A stretch of DNA of 64,000 nucleotides, from assembly GCA_016301965.1 (NCBI GenBank), contig JAEDOO010000001.1, forward strand, positions 7,814-71,813, written 5' to 3'. The position numbers and the translations under genes were made by a program. The notes under the pieces were generated by a model. That model saw nothing but the letters and a program-made list of their open reading frames with translations, was not told the origin of the DNA and ran no database searches. This document shows positions 45,606 through 53,341 of the stretch, piece after piece; position 1 is the first letter of the stretch; the number at the start of each line of letters is the position of its first letter. Source of the DNA: Lachnospiraceae bacterium (GTDB lineage Bacteria > Bacillota > Clostridia > Lachnospirales > Lachnospiraceae).

Positions 45606-45617
45606 AAAACAACATAA
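45606..45617 (+). promoter_or_regulatory. AC-rich motif shared by both BMC promoters (copy 1)
   Basis: AAAACAACATAA, in a run of AAACAA-like units, lies 37 bases upstream of the -35 box of the first BMC promoter. The same 12-mer occurs at 47467-47478 before the second one. It is a candidate operator for the DeoR-type regulator at 55551, since some DeoR proteins bind such direct repeats; this is inference. Confidence 0.4.
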
Positions 45618-45654
45618 AACAATAAAAACAAAAGAGAAAGTTATGAGGTAATTG

Positions 45655-45683
45655 TTGACTTTGACTATTGCATAAGATATAAT
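45655..45683 (+). promoter_or_regulatory. Promoter of the BMC activase / EutS / EutP genes
   Basis: TTGACT (45655-45660) and a perfect TATAAT (45678-45683) with a 17-base spacer, 64 bases upstream of the activase start. Confidence 0.75.
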
Positions 45684-45746
45684 GTTTATCAGCATAAAGT
45701 ATAGTGTGCGGGACTGTTGTCGAGAAAAAATCACGGAGGTTGCGTA

Positions 45747-46538
45747 ATGGGTTATCTGGATACAAAAGGACGAATATTTGATATCCAGCGTTTCTCAGTA
45801 CATGATGGCCCGGGTATCCGGACGATCGTGTTCCTGAAGGGATGTCCTCTGCGCTGCCAGTGGTGCTGCAATCCCGAGTCGCAGTCCAGAGATATTGAGA
45901 CCATGCGGGTAGCCGGAGAGACAAAGATCATCGGACAGGATGTTACCGTGGCACAGGTCATGGCGACAGTGGAGAAGGACAGATCCTACTACCGCAGATC
46001 CGGCGGAGGGCTTACCCTTTCCGGCGGAGAAGCTACCATGCAGCCGCAGTTTGCTGCAGACCTTCTGCAGGCGGCCAAAATGTCCGGCATCGGCACGGCC
46101 ATGGAAAGTATGGGGTGCTGCCCGTATAAGAGTCTTGAACTGATTCTTCCCTGGCTGGATACATATCTGATGGATATCAAACACACAGATCCGGAAAAAC
46201 ATAAAGCCTTTACCGGTGTCCGCAATGAGCTGATGCTGGAAAATGCCAGAAAAGTTGCTGTTTCCGGTATGGCTGAGCTGGTGATCCGGGTTCCTGTGAT
46301 ACCTACGTTCAACGATACGAAAAAGGAGATCCAGGACATAGCCGTATTTGCCGGTCAGCTTCCGGGGGTCAGAAGGATACATCTTCTTCCATATCATCGT
46401 CTGGGCAGTGAAAAATACATCGGCCTTGATCGTGTATATAAGATGGATGAGATCATACCACCGGAAATGGATCATATGCTTATGCTGAAGGACGCAGTTG
46501 AGATGGTTTCTGATCTTGATTGCCGGATCGGCGGATAA
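45747..46538 (+). CDS. Glycyl radical enzyme activating enzyme (radical SAM)
   Basis: A 263-residue radical SAM activase that installs the glycyl radical on a partner enzyme. The cluster motif is Cys33-x3-Cys37-x2-Cys40 (CPLRCQWC), preceded by FSVHDGPGIRT and followed by CNPESQ. Other hallmarks are SGGEATMQP and DIKHTD. It lacks the insertion with extra ferredoxin-like cysteines seen in many dehydratase activases, so its size is close to PflA. It opens the BMC locus behind its own promoter, but the expected glycyl radical enzyme gene is not adjacent or anywhere in the window. RBS GGAGGT; start at 45747. Confidence 0.92.
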   Translation: MGYLDTKGRIFDIQRFSVHDGPGIRTIVFLKGCPLRCQWCCNPESQSRDIETMRVAGETKIIGQDVTVAQVMATVEKDRSYYRRSGGGLTLSGGEATMQPQFAADLLQAAKMSGIGTAMESMGCCPYKSLELILPWLDTYLMDIKHTDPEKHKAFTGVRNELMLENARKVAVSGMAELVIRVPVIPTFNDTKKEIQDIAVFAGQLPGVRRIHLLPYHRLGSEKYIGLDRVYKMDEIIPPEMDHMLMLKDAVEMVSDLDCRIGG

Positions 46539-46586
46539 CTTATCCGGGATCCTGAAAGTGCGGTGATATACCGCAGGAGGATAAAT

Positions 46587-46964
46587 ATGGGTTATACAGA
46601 CAATATGAGCCCTGAAGTCAAACAGAGGATCGTACAGGAACTGGTACCTGGTAAACAGATATCCCTGGCACATATTATCGCGAATCCGGATCGGATCATG
46701 TATGAAAAGCTTGGTCTGGATCCGTCTGTAGATTACGCAAAGTCTGCCATTGGTATTCTGACGGTCAGTCCGTCAGAGACGGCTATCATTATGGGGGATA
46801 TCGCGGTGAAGTCTTCCGGTATCGATCTTGGATTTGTGGATCGTTTTAGCGGCAGCCTGATCATCACAGGAACTGTTTCTGAGGTAGAGGCTTCGGTTAA
46901 CGCAATTCTGGATTACGTAGGCAATACTCTTGGATTTGCCGTCTGCCCGGTCACAAGGACCTGA
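46587..46964 (+). CDS. BMC shell protein, EutS/PduU type (circularly permuted BMC-H)
   Basis: A 125-residue shell protein with a permuted BMC fold: N-terminal segment RIVQELVPGKQISLAHIIANP, then SAIGILTVSPSETAIIMGDIAVKSSGI, and RFSGSLIITGTVSEVEASV near the end. Family members form hexamers whose pore is capped by an N-terminal beta barrel. ATG 46587 has AGGAGG upstream. It overlaps nothing and is followed by the GTPase 7 bases later, as in pduU-pduV. Confidence 0.9.
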   Translation: MGYTDNMSPEVKQRIVQELVPGKQISLAHIIANPDRIMYEKLGLDPSVDYAKSAIGILTVSPSETAIIMGDIAVKSSGIDLGFVDRFSGSLIITGTVSEVEASVNAILDYVGNTLGFAVCPVTRT

Positions 46965-46971
46965 TGATACT

Positions 46972-47457
46972 ATGAAGAAGATCGTACTGATGGGCCGCAG
47001 TGAGGCAGGAAAGACCACACTCACTCAGGCACTCAAAGGAGAAAAGATACATTATCATAAGACCCAGTATGTTAATAACTTTGATGTGATCATCGATACA
47101 CCGGGCGAATACGCCCAGACAGCCAAACTTGGACATGCGCTGGCGCTGTATTCCTATGAAGGCGATGTAGTTGGCCTTCTGTGTTCGGCCATTGAACCAT
47201 ATTCCCTTTATCCACCCTGCATTACCTGCATGTGCAACAGGGAAGTGATCGGTATAGTGACCAAGATCAATCATCCCAAAGCCAATCCCGAGAGAGCGGA
47301 GCGGTGGCTGAGGCTGGCCGGCTGTAAAGATGTGTTCTGGGTGGATTCTCATCTGGGACAGGGAATCCCGGAAATTCTGGAACATTTGAGGGAACCGGGC
47401 GATGTGATGCCCTGGGAAAAGGAAGAAAACCAACAAAACCCAACACAAACCAGATAA
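46972..47457 (+). CDS. BMC-associated P-loop GTPase, EutP/PduV family
   Basis: A 161-residue small GTPase-like protein with G1 GRSEAGKTTL (residues 7-16), G3-like DTPGEY and G4-like TKIN. PduV is thought to bind the PduU shell protein and to help position microcompartments. The last codons (ENQQNPTQTR) lie in the AC-rich tract upstream of the next promoter. Homologues end soon after the GTPase core, so this tail is probably not functional protein. Confidence 0.88.
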   Translation: MKKIVLMGRSEAGKTTLTQALKGEKIHYHKTQYVNNFDVIIDTPGEYAQTAKLGHALALYSYEGDVVGLLCSAIEPYSLYPPCITCMCNREVIGIVTKINHPKANPERAERWLRLAGCKDVFWVDSHLGQGIPEILEHLREPGDVMPWEKEENQQNPTQTR

Positions 47458-47466
47458 AACAACTAC

Positions 47467-47478
47467 AAAACAACATAA
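47467..47478 (+). promoter_or_regulatory. AC-rich motif shared by both BMC promoters (copy 2)
   Basis: An exact second copy of AAAACAACATAA, ending 6 bases before the -35 box at 47485, inside a longer CAACA-rich stretch (about 47428-47478). Confidence 0.4.
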
Positions 47479-47484
47479 TTTGAA

Positions 47485-47513
47485 TTGACACCCTGCAGCA
47501 TGGAGGGTATAAT
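47485..47513 (+). promoter_or_regulatory. Consensus promoter of the main BMC operon
   Basis: TTGACA (47485-47490) and TATAAT (47508-47513), both perfect, with a 17-base spacer. This is the only full-consensus promoter I found in the window and should drive aldolase, dehydrogenase and shell genes strongly. Confidence 0.85.
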
Positions 47514-47560
47514 GTCAATAGATTCAAAAGAAACCAACTATTTTCAAGGAGGAAATGAAA

Positions 47561-48397
47561 ATGCAAAACGAATTTGAAATCAAAAAACAAATTTGTGAGA
47601 TCGGTCGCAGAATCTACAACAAAGGTATGGTAGCAGCTAATGATGGTAACATCTCCGTTAAGCTGTCCGACAATGAGTTCCTTTGTACACCTACTGGTGT
47701 ATCCAAAGGTTTCATGACACCGGAGTATATCTGCAAGGTTGATAAAGAAGGTAAAGTGATCCAGGCTAACCCGGGATTCAGACCGTCTTCCGAGATCAAA
47801 ATGCACATGAGAGTTTATTCTAAGAGACCGGACGTTGGTGCTGTAGTTCATGCTCATCCGCTGTATGCTACATCCTTCGCTATTGCCGGTATCCCGCTGA
47901 CACAGCCGATCATGCCGGAAGCTGTTATCGCTCTTGGCTGCGTTCCGATCGCTGAGTACGGTACACCGTCCACAATGGAGATCCCGGACAATGTTGAAAA
48001 ATATCTTCCGTACTTCGATGCAGTTCTGCTGGAGAGCCATGGTGCTCTGACCTGGTCTACAGACCTTCTGGCTGCATACATGAAGATGGAGTCTGTTGAG
48101 TTCTACGCACAGCTGCTGTATCAGTCCAAGGTTCTGGGAGGACCGAAGGAATTCGATTCCAAGACAGTTGAGAGACTGTATGAGATCAGAAGACAGATGG
48201 GTCTTCCGGGCAAACATCCGGCAAACCTGTGCCAGAACAAAGGCGAGAAGAACTGCCACAACTGTGGCGGCGGATGTCATTCCAGCAGCAATCTGGGCGC
48301 TTGCACAGGCAGTGTACAGGCTGATCCGAACGCAACAAACGCAGACCTGGTTACAGCTATCACAAAGAAAGTAATGGCTCAGCTGGGACTTCAGTAA
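47561..48397 (+). CDS. Class II aldolase (L-fuculose/rhamnulose-phosphate type) with C-terminal encapsulation peptide
   Basis: A 278-residue zinc aldolase expected to split fuculose-1-phosphate or rhamnulose-1-phosphate into DHAP and lactaldehyde. It shows NDGNISVK, RPSSEIKMHM, VVHAHP (zinc-binding His pair) and ESHGALTW. After the catalytic domain (about 1-210) comes a linker with five cysteines (C224, C232, C235, C239, C248; CHNCGGGC is CX2CX3C). An amphipathic C-terminal helix DLVTAITKKVMAQLGLQ, of encapsulation-peptide type, ends the protein. Start ATG 47561 is 8 bases from AAGGAGG; the ATG at 47555 is too close. It defines the locus as fucose/rhamnose-linked (inference). Confidence 0.92.
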   Translation: MQNEFEIKKQICEIGRRIYNKGMVAANDGNISVKLSDNEFLCTPTGVSKGFMTPEYICKVDKEGKVIQANPGFRPSSEIKMHMRVYSKRPDVGAVVHAHPLYATSFAIAGIPLTQPIMPEAVIALGCVPIAEYGTPSTMEIPDNVEKYLPYFDAVLLESHGALTWSTDLLAAYMKMESVEFYAQLLYQSKVLGGPKEFDSKTVERLYEIRRQMGLPGKHPANLCQNKGEKNCHNCGGGCHSSSNLGACTGSVQADPNATNADLVTAITKKVMAQLGLQ

Positions 48398-48415
48398 GAC
48401 TGGGGGGAATAACTC

Positions 48416-49804
48416 GTGGCAGTAAATGAGAGCATGGTACAGGATATCGTGAAAGAGGTTATGGCAAAGATGCAGCTGGCATCCGCACCGACCGGTAATC
48501 ACGGTGTATTTCAGGACATGAACGAAGCGATCGAGGCTGCCAAAAAGTCTCAGAAGATCGTTCGCAGAATGTCCATGGACCAGAGAGAACAGATCATTTC
48601 TGTTATCCGCAGAAAGACAAGAGAAAATGCAGAGATTCTGGCCCGCATGGGTGTGGACGAGACTGGAATGGGTAACGTGCCGCACAAGATTCTGAAACAT
48701 CAGCTGGTAGCTGAAAAAGTTCCGGGAACTGAAGATATCACCACACAGGCTTTCTCTGGTGACCGTGGACTGACTCTGGTAGAGATGGGACCCTTTGGGG
48801 TTATCGGTGCGATCACACCGTGTACAAACCCCAGTGAGACAGTTCTGTGCAATACCATGGGTATGTTCGCCGGCGGAAATACAGTAGTATTCAATCCGCA
48901 TCCGGCAGCAATCAAAACATCTATCTACGCAGTTAACATGGTAAACGAAGCTTCTCTGGAATGCGGCGGACCGGACAACATCGCGGTTACCGTAGAGAAA
49001 CCCACCATGGAGACCAGCGCTATCATGATGAAACATCCGGACATCCCGCTGATCGCGGCAACAGGTGGCCCGGGCGTTGTTACCGCCGTTCTTTCTTCCG
49101 GTAAGAGAGGTATCGGCGCAGGTGCCGGAAATCCGCCGGCACTGGTAGATGAGACAGCAGATATCCGCAAAGCTGCAGAAGACATCGTTAACGGATGTAC
49201 ATTCGATAACAATCTTCCTTGTATCGCCGAGAAAGAGATCGTTGCCGTTTCTTCTATCGCAGATGAACTGATGTACTATATGCTGAATGAGCAGGGCTGC
49301 TACCTGATCAACGAAGAACAGCAGAAACAGCTGACAGACGTTGTATTAAAGGGCGGCAGACTGAACCGTAAATGTGTCGGCAGAAGCGCTAAGGTTCTGC
49401 TTTCCATGATCGGTATTGATGTTCCGGACAATATCCGCTGCATCACATTCTTCGGCGAAAAAGAACATCCGCTGATCACAGAAGAGCTGATGATGCCGAT
49501 CCTTGGTATTGTCAGAGTAAAAGACTTCGAGGAAGGACTTGCCACAGCTAAGTGGCTGGAGCATGGCAACCGCCATTCTGCACATATCCATTCCAAGAAT
49601 GTTGACCGTATCACGGAATATGCACGTGAGCTGGATACAGCCATCCTTGTAAAGAATGGTCCGTCCTATGCAGCTCTGGGCTTCGGCGGTGAGAGCATCT
49701 GTACTTTCACTATTGCCAGCCGTACCGGCGAAGGTCTGACAAGTGCCAAGACATTCACCAAGGCAAGACGCTGCGTAATGCAGGACAGCTTGTGCATTCG
49801 CTAA
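48416..49804 (+). CDS. CoA-acylating aldehyde dehydrogenase (PduP type) with N-terminal encapsulation peptide
   Basis: A 462-residue enzyme that oxidises propionaldehyde or lactaldehyde to the acyl-CoA with NAD. Residues 1-20 (VNESMVQDIVKEVMAKM) form a typical encapsulation helix. The body has GPFGVIGAITPCTNP, the glycine-rich ATGGPGVV, and the catalytic Cys269 in NNLPCIAEK. GTG start behind TGGGGGGAA. It is placed between aldolase and alcohol dehydrogenase, with NADH recycled by the latter inside the shell. Confidence 0.93.
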   Translation: MAVNESMVQDIVKEVMAKMQLASAPTGNHGVFQDMNEAIEAAKKSQKIVRRMSMDQREQIISVIRRKTRENAEILARMGVDETGMGNVPHKILKHQLVAEKVPGTEDITTQAFSGDRGLTLVEMGPFGVIGAITPCTNPSETVLCNTMGMFAGGNTVVFNPHPAAIKTSIYAVNMVNEASLECGGPDNIAVTVEKPTMETSAIMMKHPDIPLIAATGGPGVVTAVLSSGKRGIGAGAGNPPALVDETADIRKAAEDIVNGCTFDNNLPCIAEKEIVAVSSIADELMYYMLNEQGCYLINEEQQKQLTDVVLKGGRLNRKCVGRSAKVLLSMIGIDVPDNIRCITFFGEKEHPLITEELMMPILGIVRVKDFEEGLATAKWLEHGNRHSAHIHSKNVDRITEYARELDTAILVKNGPSYAALGFGGESICTFTIASRTGEGLTSAKTFTKARRCVMQDSLCIR

Positions 49805-49821
49805 ACAGGAGGAACTAAAAA

Positions 49822-51051
49822 ATGGACGTAAATTCAATTAATATTGAAGATATCGTTAAACAGGTCCTGGCAGATATGACAGGAAAGGCTCCGGCAGCTG
49901 CAGCAGCTCCTGCAAGTGCTCCGGCAGCACAGGGCGGTATCCCGAAAACAGCACGTGTAGCTGTTCTTACTGACCTGAAACATTTTGAACTTAAGGAATA
50001 CCCGATCCCGCCGTTAGGCGATGATGATCTTCTTGTTAAAGTAGAGGGTTGTGGTGTCTGCGGTACAGACGCTCATGAGTTCAAGGTTGATCCGTTCGGA
50101 CTGATCCCGGTTGCTCTGGGACATGAAGGTACCGGTGAGATCGTTGCCATGGGTAAGAATGTTAAGACAGATACAGCCGGCAAGCCGGTTAAGGTTGGTG
50201 ACAAGATCGTAACCTGTATGATTTTCAAGGATGATCCGGAGATCACCATGTTCGACCTGAACAAGAAAAACGTTGGCGGTGCCGATGTATACGGTCTGCT
50301 TCCGGATGATGATATCCATCTGAACGGCTGGTTCGCTGATTATATCTTCGTAAGAGGCGGCAGCTTCGGATCCACTTTCTTTAATGTAAGTGATCTGGAT
50401 CTGGATTCCCGTATCCTGATCGAGCCCTGCGCAGTTCTGATCCACGCTGTGGAGAGAGCAAAAACTACAGGCATCCTGAAATTCAACAGCCGTGTAGCTG
50501 TTCAGGGATGCGGACCGATCGGTCTGATTTGTATCGCTATTCTGCGTACTATGGGTATCGAGAATATCGTTGCTATTGATGGTAATGAGCAGAGACTGGC
50601 ATTCGCTAAGAGAATGGGTGCTGACAATTCTGTTAACTTCGCTAACTTCCAGGGCATCGAGGCTCTGACAGAAGGCGTTAAAGACGCTTTCGGCGGACAT
50701 CTGGCAGATTTCGCATTCCAGTGTACAGGTAATCCGAAGGCTCATGCCAATATTTACAAATTTATCCGTAACGGCGGCGGACTTTGCGAGCTTGGTTTCT
50801 TCATCAATGGTGGAGATGCTACGATCAATCCGCACTTCGATCTGTGTTCCAAAGAGATCAACCTGGTTGGTTCCTGGGTATACACACTGAGAGATTACGT
50901 TACCACATTTGATTTCCTGAAGAGAGCACAGGCCATCGGACTTCCGATGAAAGAACTTATCACTCATAAGTTCCCGCTTGAACAGATCAATGAGGCTCTT
51001 GAGACCAACCTTTCCATGAAAGGACTCAAGATTGCCGTCGTTAACAAATAA
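49822..51051 (+). CDS. Zinc-type medium-chain alcohol dehydrogenase with N-terminal encapsulation peptide
   Basis: A 409-residue MDR enzyme. Residues 1-20 (VNSINIEDIVKQVLADM) are an encapsulation helix, joined by an Ala/Pro linker to the catalytic body. Catalytic zinc ligands are visible at Cys80 (GCGVCGTD) and His101 (GHEGTGE); the cofactor site is GCGPIGLI. The four-cysteine lobe for a structural zinc is missing. Probable role: reduction of lactaldehyde to propanediol or propanal to propanol, regenerating NAD. It is distinct from the iron enzyme at 56349. Confidence 0.9.
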   Translation: MDVNSINIEDIVKQVLADMTGKAPAAAAAPASAPAAQGGIPKTARVAVLTDLKHFELKEYPIPPLGDDDLLVKVEGCGVCGTDAHEFKVDPFGLIPVALGHEGTGEIVAMGKNVKTDTAGKPVKVGDKIVTCMIFKDDPEITMFDLNKKNVGGADVYGLLPDDDIHLNGWFADYIFVRGGSFGSTFFNVSDLDLDSRILIEPCAVLIHAVERAKTTGILKFNSRVAVQGCGPIGLICIAILRTMGIENIVAIDGNEQRLAFAKRMGADNSVNFANFQGIEALTEGVKDAFGGHLADFAFQCTGNPKAHANIYKFIRNGGGLCELGFFINGGDATINPHFDLCSKEINLVGSWVYTLRDYVTTFDFLKRAQAIGLPMKELITHKFPLEQINEALETNLSMKGLKIAVVNK

Positions 51052-51073
51052 GATTAGTTAATCAGGTGATAGT

Positions 51074-51391
51074 ATGGCAGAAGCTGTAGGATTATTAGAG
51101 GTTTACGGACTGACCACAGCCTTTCAGGCAGCAGACGCAGGCTGCAAGGCCGCAAATGTCCGTCTCGAAATATTTGATAAAAACAAACCTGCACGAAATG
51201 CAGACAAAATGCCTGTTCCGCTGATCATCTGTGTGAAATTCCGCGGAAGTGTCCAGGACGTGACAGCGGCTGTGGAAGCGGGCATGGCAATCGCAGAGCA
51301 GGAGGCTGGTGTAGTGCAGCATTACGTCATCGCAAATCCTACAGAGGACTGCGAAAAAATGCTGAAGATCAGCTGTCTTGACAAAGCTTGA
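51074..51391 (+). CDS. BMC-H shell protein with a pore-region insertion
   Basis: A 105-residue single-BMC-domain protein (VGLLEVYGLTTAFQAADAGCKAANVRL). Where the paralogue at 51428 has the short pore loop KIGSG, this one has about 15 extra residues (DKNKPARNADKMPVP), so its pore must differ. It keeps the closing region (AEQEAGVVQHYVIANPTEDCEKML). It is the first of four consecutive BMC-H genes. Confidence 0.88.
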   Translation: MAEAVGLLEVYGLTTAFQAADAGCKAANVRLEIFDKNKPARNADKMPVPLIICVKFRGSVQDVTAAVEAGMAIAEQEAGVVQHYVIANPTEDCEKMLKISCLDKA

Positions 51392-51427
51392 CGAAAAAAG
51401 TAAACCATTGTTCAGGAGGAAAGAAAC

Positions 51428-51703
51428 ATGGCTAAAGAAGCATTAGGAATGATTGAGACCAGAGGTCTTACTGCTGCTATCGAAGCTGCAGATGCAATGA
51501 GCAAAGCAGCAGAGGTTGCTCTGGTAGGAACAGAGAAGATCGGTTCCGGTCTGGTAACCGTTATGGTTCGTGGTGATGTAGGTGCCGTTAAGGCTGCCGT
51601 AGAAGCTGGAAGCGCAGCAGCATCCAGACTTGGCGAGCTGGTAGCTACACATGTAATCCCGAGACCGCATGAGGACGTTGAGAAGATCCTTCCGAGAATC
51701 TGA
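51428..51703 (+). CDS. Canonical BMC-H shell protein (PduA/PduJ type)
   Basis: A 91-residue hexameric shell protein: [21 protein letters not shown], the pore loop [10 protein letters not shown] and the C-terminal [18 protein letters not shown]. Members of this family form the flat hexagonal tiles of the shell, with pores for small metabolites. Nearly identical to the BMC domain encoded at 52255. Strong RBS AGGAGG. Confidence 0.95.
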   Translation: MAKEALGMIETRGLTAAIEAADAMSKAAEVALVGTEKIGSGLVTVMVRGDVGAVKAAVEAGSAAASRLGELVATHVIPRPHEDVEKILPRI

Positions 51704-51727
51704 TCCTGAGACATCATTGGAGGAATC

Positions 51728-52015
51728 ATGGGAAAATCATATGGCTTTTTTGAAGTACCCGGTGTCGTAGCAGCTATGGATGCACTGGATATTATGTGCA
51801 AAACATCAGATGTTGTACTGGCCAGCTGGGAACGTAAGATGGGTGGCCGTCTGGTAACCCTGATTATTGAAGGAGATGTATCTTCTGTTCAGCAGGCAAT
51901 CGATGCGGCATGTGAAAAGTGTATCAAAAAACCTGCTTGTCACGCAGTCATAGCACGTCCCCATGAAGAGATCGTACGTATCGTTGAGCGCAGCGCGAAA
52001 CGGTGGAAGAAGTAG
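51728..52015 (+). CDS. BMC-H shell protein, divergent
   Basis: A 95-residue BMC-H protein ([41 protein letters not shown]) with pore loop KMGGR instead of KIGSG. Its C-terminus, [17 protein letters not shown], is more basic than in its neighbours. It may supply a pore with different charge. Confidence 0.9.
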   Translation: MGKSYGFFEVPGVVAAMDALDIMCKTSDVVLASWERKMGGRLVTLIIEGDVSSVQQAIDAACEKCIKKPACHAVIARPHEEIVRIVERSAKRWKK

Positions 52016-52026
52016 GGGGACACGAC

Positions 52027-52533
52027 ATGGCGGAAATTAAAAAGACAACCAGTAAAGCAGCTGCCCCTAAAAAAGCTGTTGCGGCGCGTACGAGTGCTGC
52101 AGGTACAACAGCAAAAAAGGTAACAGCAAAGAAACCGGCTGCCGCTCCGAAAAAAGAGAGTGCAGCTAAGACTGCCGCTGCAGATGCAGCTGAGGCAGAT
52201 AAAATCGTTAAAAATGTGGGCGAAGCCCCGATTATCCACAAGGAGGAAAAAAGAATGGCACAGGAAGCATTAGGAATGGTTGAAACCAGAGGTTTAGTAG
52301 CAAATATCGAAGCAGCAGATGCTATGTGCAAAGCTGCTAACGTTGCTCTGGTTGGTACAGAGAAAATCGGTTCCGGTCTGGTAACTGTTATGGTTCGCGG
52401 CGATGTTGGCGCTGTTAAATCTTCTGTAGAAGCAGGCGCAAACGCTGCATCCAGACTTGGTGAGCTGGTAGCTACACACGTAATCCCGAGACCGCACGAG
52501 GATGTTGAGAAGATCCTGCCGGCAATCAAATAA
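52027..52533 (+). CDS. BMC-H shell protein with histone-tail-like N-terminal extension
   Basis: A 168-residue protein. Residues 1-76 are Lys/Ala/Thr/Pro-rich ([34 protein letters not shown]), resembling histone H1-like or nucleoid-protein tails. They end in a short acidic and mixed stretch ([20 protein letters not shown]). Residues 77-168 are a canonical BMC-H domain almost identical to the 51428 product. Start ATG 52027 has AGGGGGAC upstream. An internal in-frame ATG at 52255 with a near-ideal RBS would give the 92-residue domain alone. In BMC-H hexamers the chain ends usually face the cytosolic side, so the tail may protrude into the cytosol. Role unknown. Confidence 0.88.
   Translation: MAEIKKTTSKAAAPKKAVAARTSAAGTTAKKVTAKKPAAAPKKESAAKTAAADAAEADKIVKNVGEAPIIHKEEKRMAQEALGMVETRGLVANIEAADAMCKAANVALVGTEKIGSGLVTVMVRGDVGAVKSSVEAGANAASRLGELVATHVIPRPHEDVEKILPAIK
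52240..52257 (+). promoter_or_regulatory. Internal ribosome binding site and second start in the tailed BMC-H gene
   Basis: AAGGAGG (52240-52246), 8 bases before the in-frame ATG (52255-52257) that opens [13 protein letters not shown]. It is as strong as any RBS in the operon. The codons it occupies (HKEEKR) are part of the long form. Two products from one gene by this means are known for PduB/PduB'. Confidence 0.8.
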
Positions 52534-52565
52534 GCATTTTTAATACTTAAGGAATTGCATAAGCT

Positions 52566-52601
52566 GCAGTGCAGTGTCTACATATATTTACACTGCACTG
52601 C
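52566..52601 (+). terminator. Perfect 12-bp hairpin between shell genes and pduL
   Basis: GCAGTGCAGTGT (52566-52577) pairs exactly with 52590-52601. Only a weak TCTTTAAAAA follows, so it is more likely a partial terminator or an RNA-processing/stability hairpin that raises shell over enzyme expression. Confidence 0.6.
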
Positions 52602-52632
52602 TCTTTAAAAAAACAAGAAAGCAGGTGTCAAC

Positions 52633-53277
52633 ATGCAAAATCAGGATGTTGAATTAATTACCAGACTGGTAATGGAAGCCATCCAGCAGCAAACTCCTTC
52701 CAAACAGGGATTTGCTGTACCGGTTGGTGTATCCGCAAGACATGTACATCTGTCCCAGGCAGATCTGGAGGTGCTGTTCGGTGAAGGCTATCAGCTGACA
52801 AAGAAAAAAGAGCTGATGGGCGGACAGTTTGCATCCAACGAGCAGGTTACTATCGTAGGACTTAAGCTTCGTGCCATCGAGAATGTCCGTATCCTCGGAC
52901 CGTGCCGTAAGGCTTCCCAGGTGGAGATCTCAAAGACAGATGCACTTAAGCTCGGAATCAAGGCACCGGTCAGAGAATCAGGTGATGTAGCCGGCTCTGC
53001 ACCGATCGCACTGGTTGGACCAAAAGGTGTTCTGTACCTCAATGAGGGATGTATCGTAGCTCAGAGACATATCCATATGTCCCCGGCAGATGCTGCAGCA
53101 GCAGGCGTAAAGGATGGCGACATCGTTTCCGTTCAGGCTGAAAACGAGAGAGGAACCACATTCAACCACGTTAAGATCCGTGTTCATGAAACATTCACAC
53201 TGGAAATGCACATTGATACAGATGAGGCCAATGCAGCCGGTATCAAACAGGGCGACACTGTTAGAATGTTCAAATAA
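52633..53277 (+). CDS. pduL: PduL-type phosphotransacylase with N-terminal encapsulation peptide
   Basis: A 214-residue zinc-dependent phosphate acyltransferase that turns acyl-CoA into acyl phosphate and recycles CoA inside the shell. Residues 1-20 (NQDVELITRLVMEAIQQQ) are an encapsulation helix. The two PTAC beta-barrel halves each carry a metal-binding His motif: SARHVHLSQ and QRHIHMSPADA. Confidence 0.94.
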   Translation: MQNQDVELITRLVMEAIQQQTPSKQGFAVPVGVSARHVHLSQADLEVLFGEGYQLTKKKELMGGQFASNEQVTIVGLKLRAIENVRILGPCRKASQVEISKTDALKLGIKAPVRESGDVAGSAPIALVGPKGVLYLNEGCIVAQRHIHMSPADAAAAGVKDGDIVSVQAENERGTTFNHVKIRVHETFTLEMHIDTDEANAAGIKQGDTVRMFK

Positions 53278-53341
53278 TAAGCGCAAAAGGGGCGGATTAT
53301 TTTCGCCCCTATACGTGTAAATAACCACATGGAGGTATGAG

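Noticed and set aside
45510..45746. Hidden or degraded glycyl radical enzyme gene before the activase
   Set aside because: The 237-base gap shows no translated remnant of a glycyl radical C-terminus (RVxGY-type motif) in any frame that I could see.
47267..49036. Long minus-strand open frame (589 codons) opposite the BMC aldolase and aldehyde dehydrogenase
   Set aside because: It is antisense to two well-recognised genes with strong codon bias, has a low-complexity Cys/His/Ser-rich translation and no RBS.
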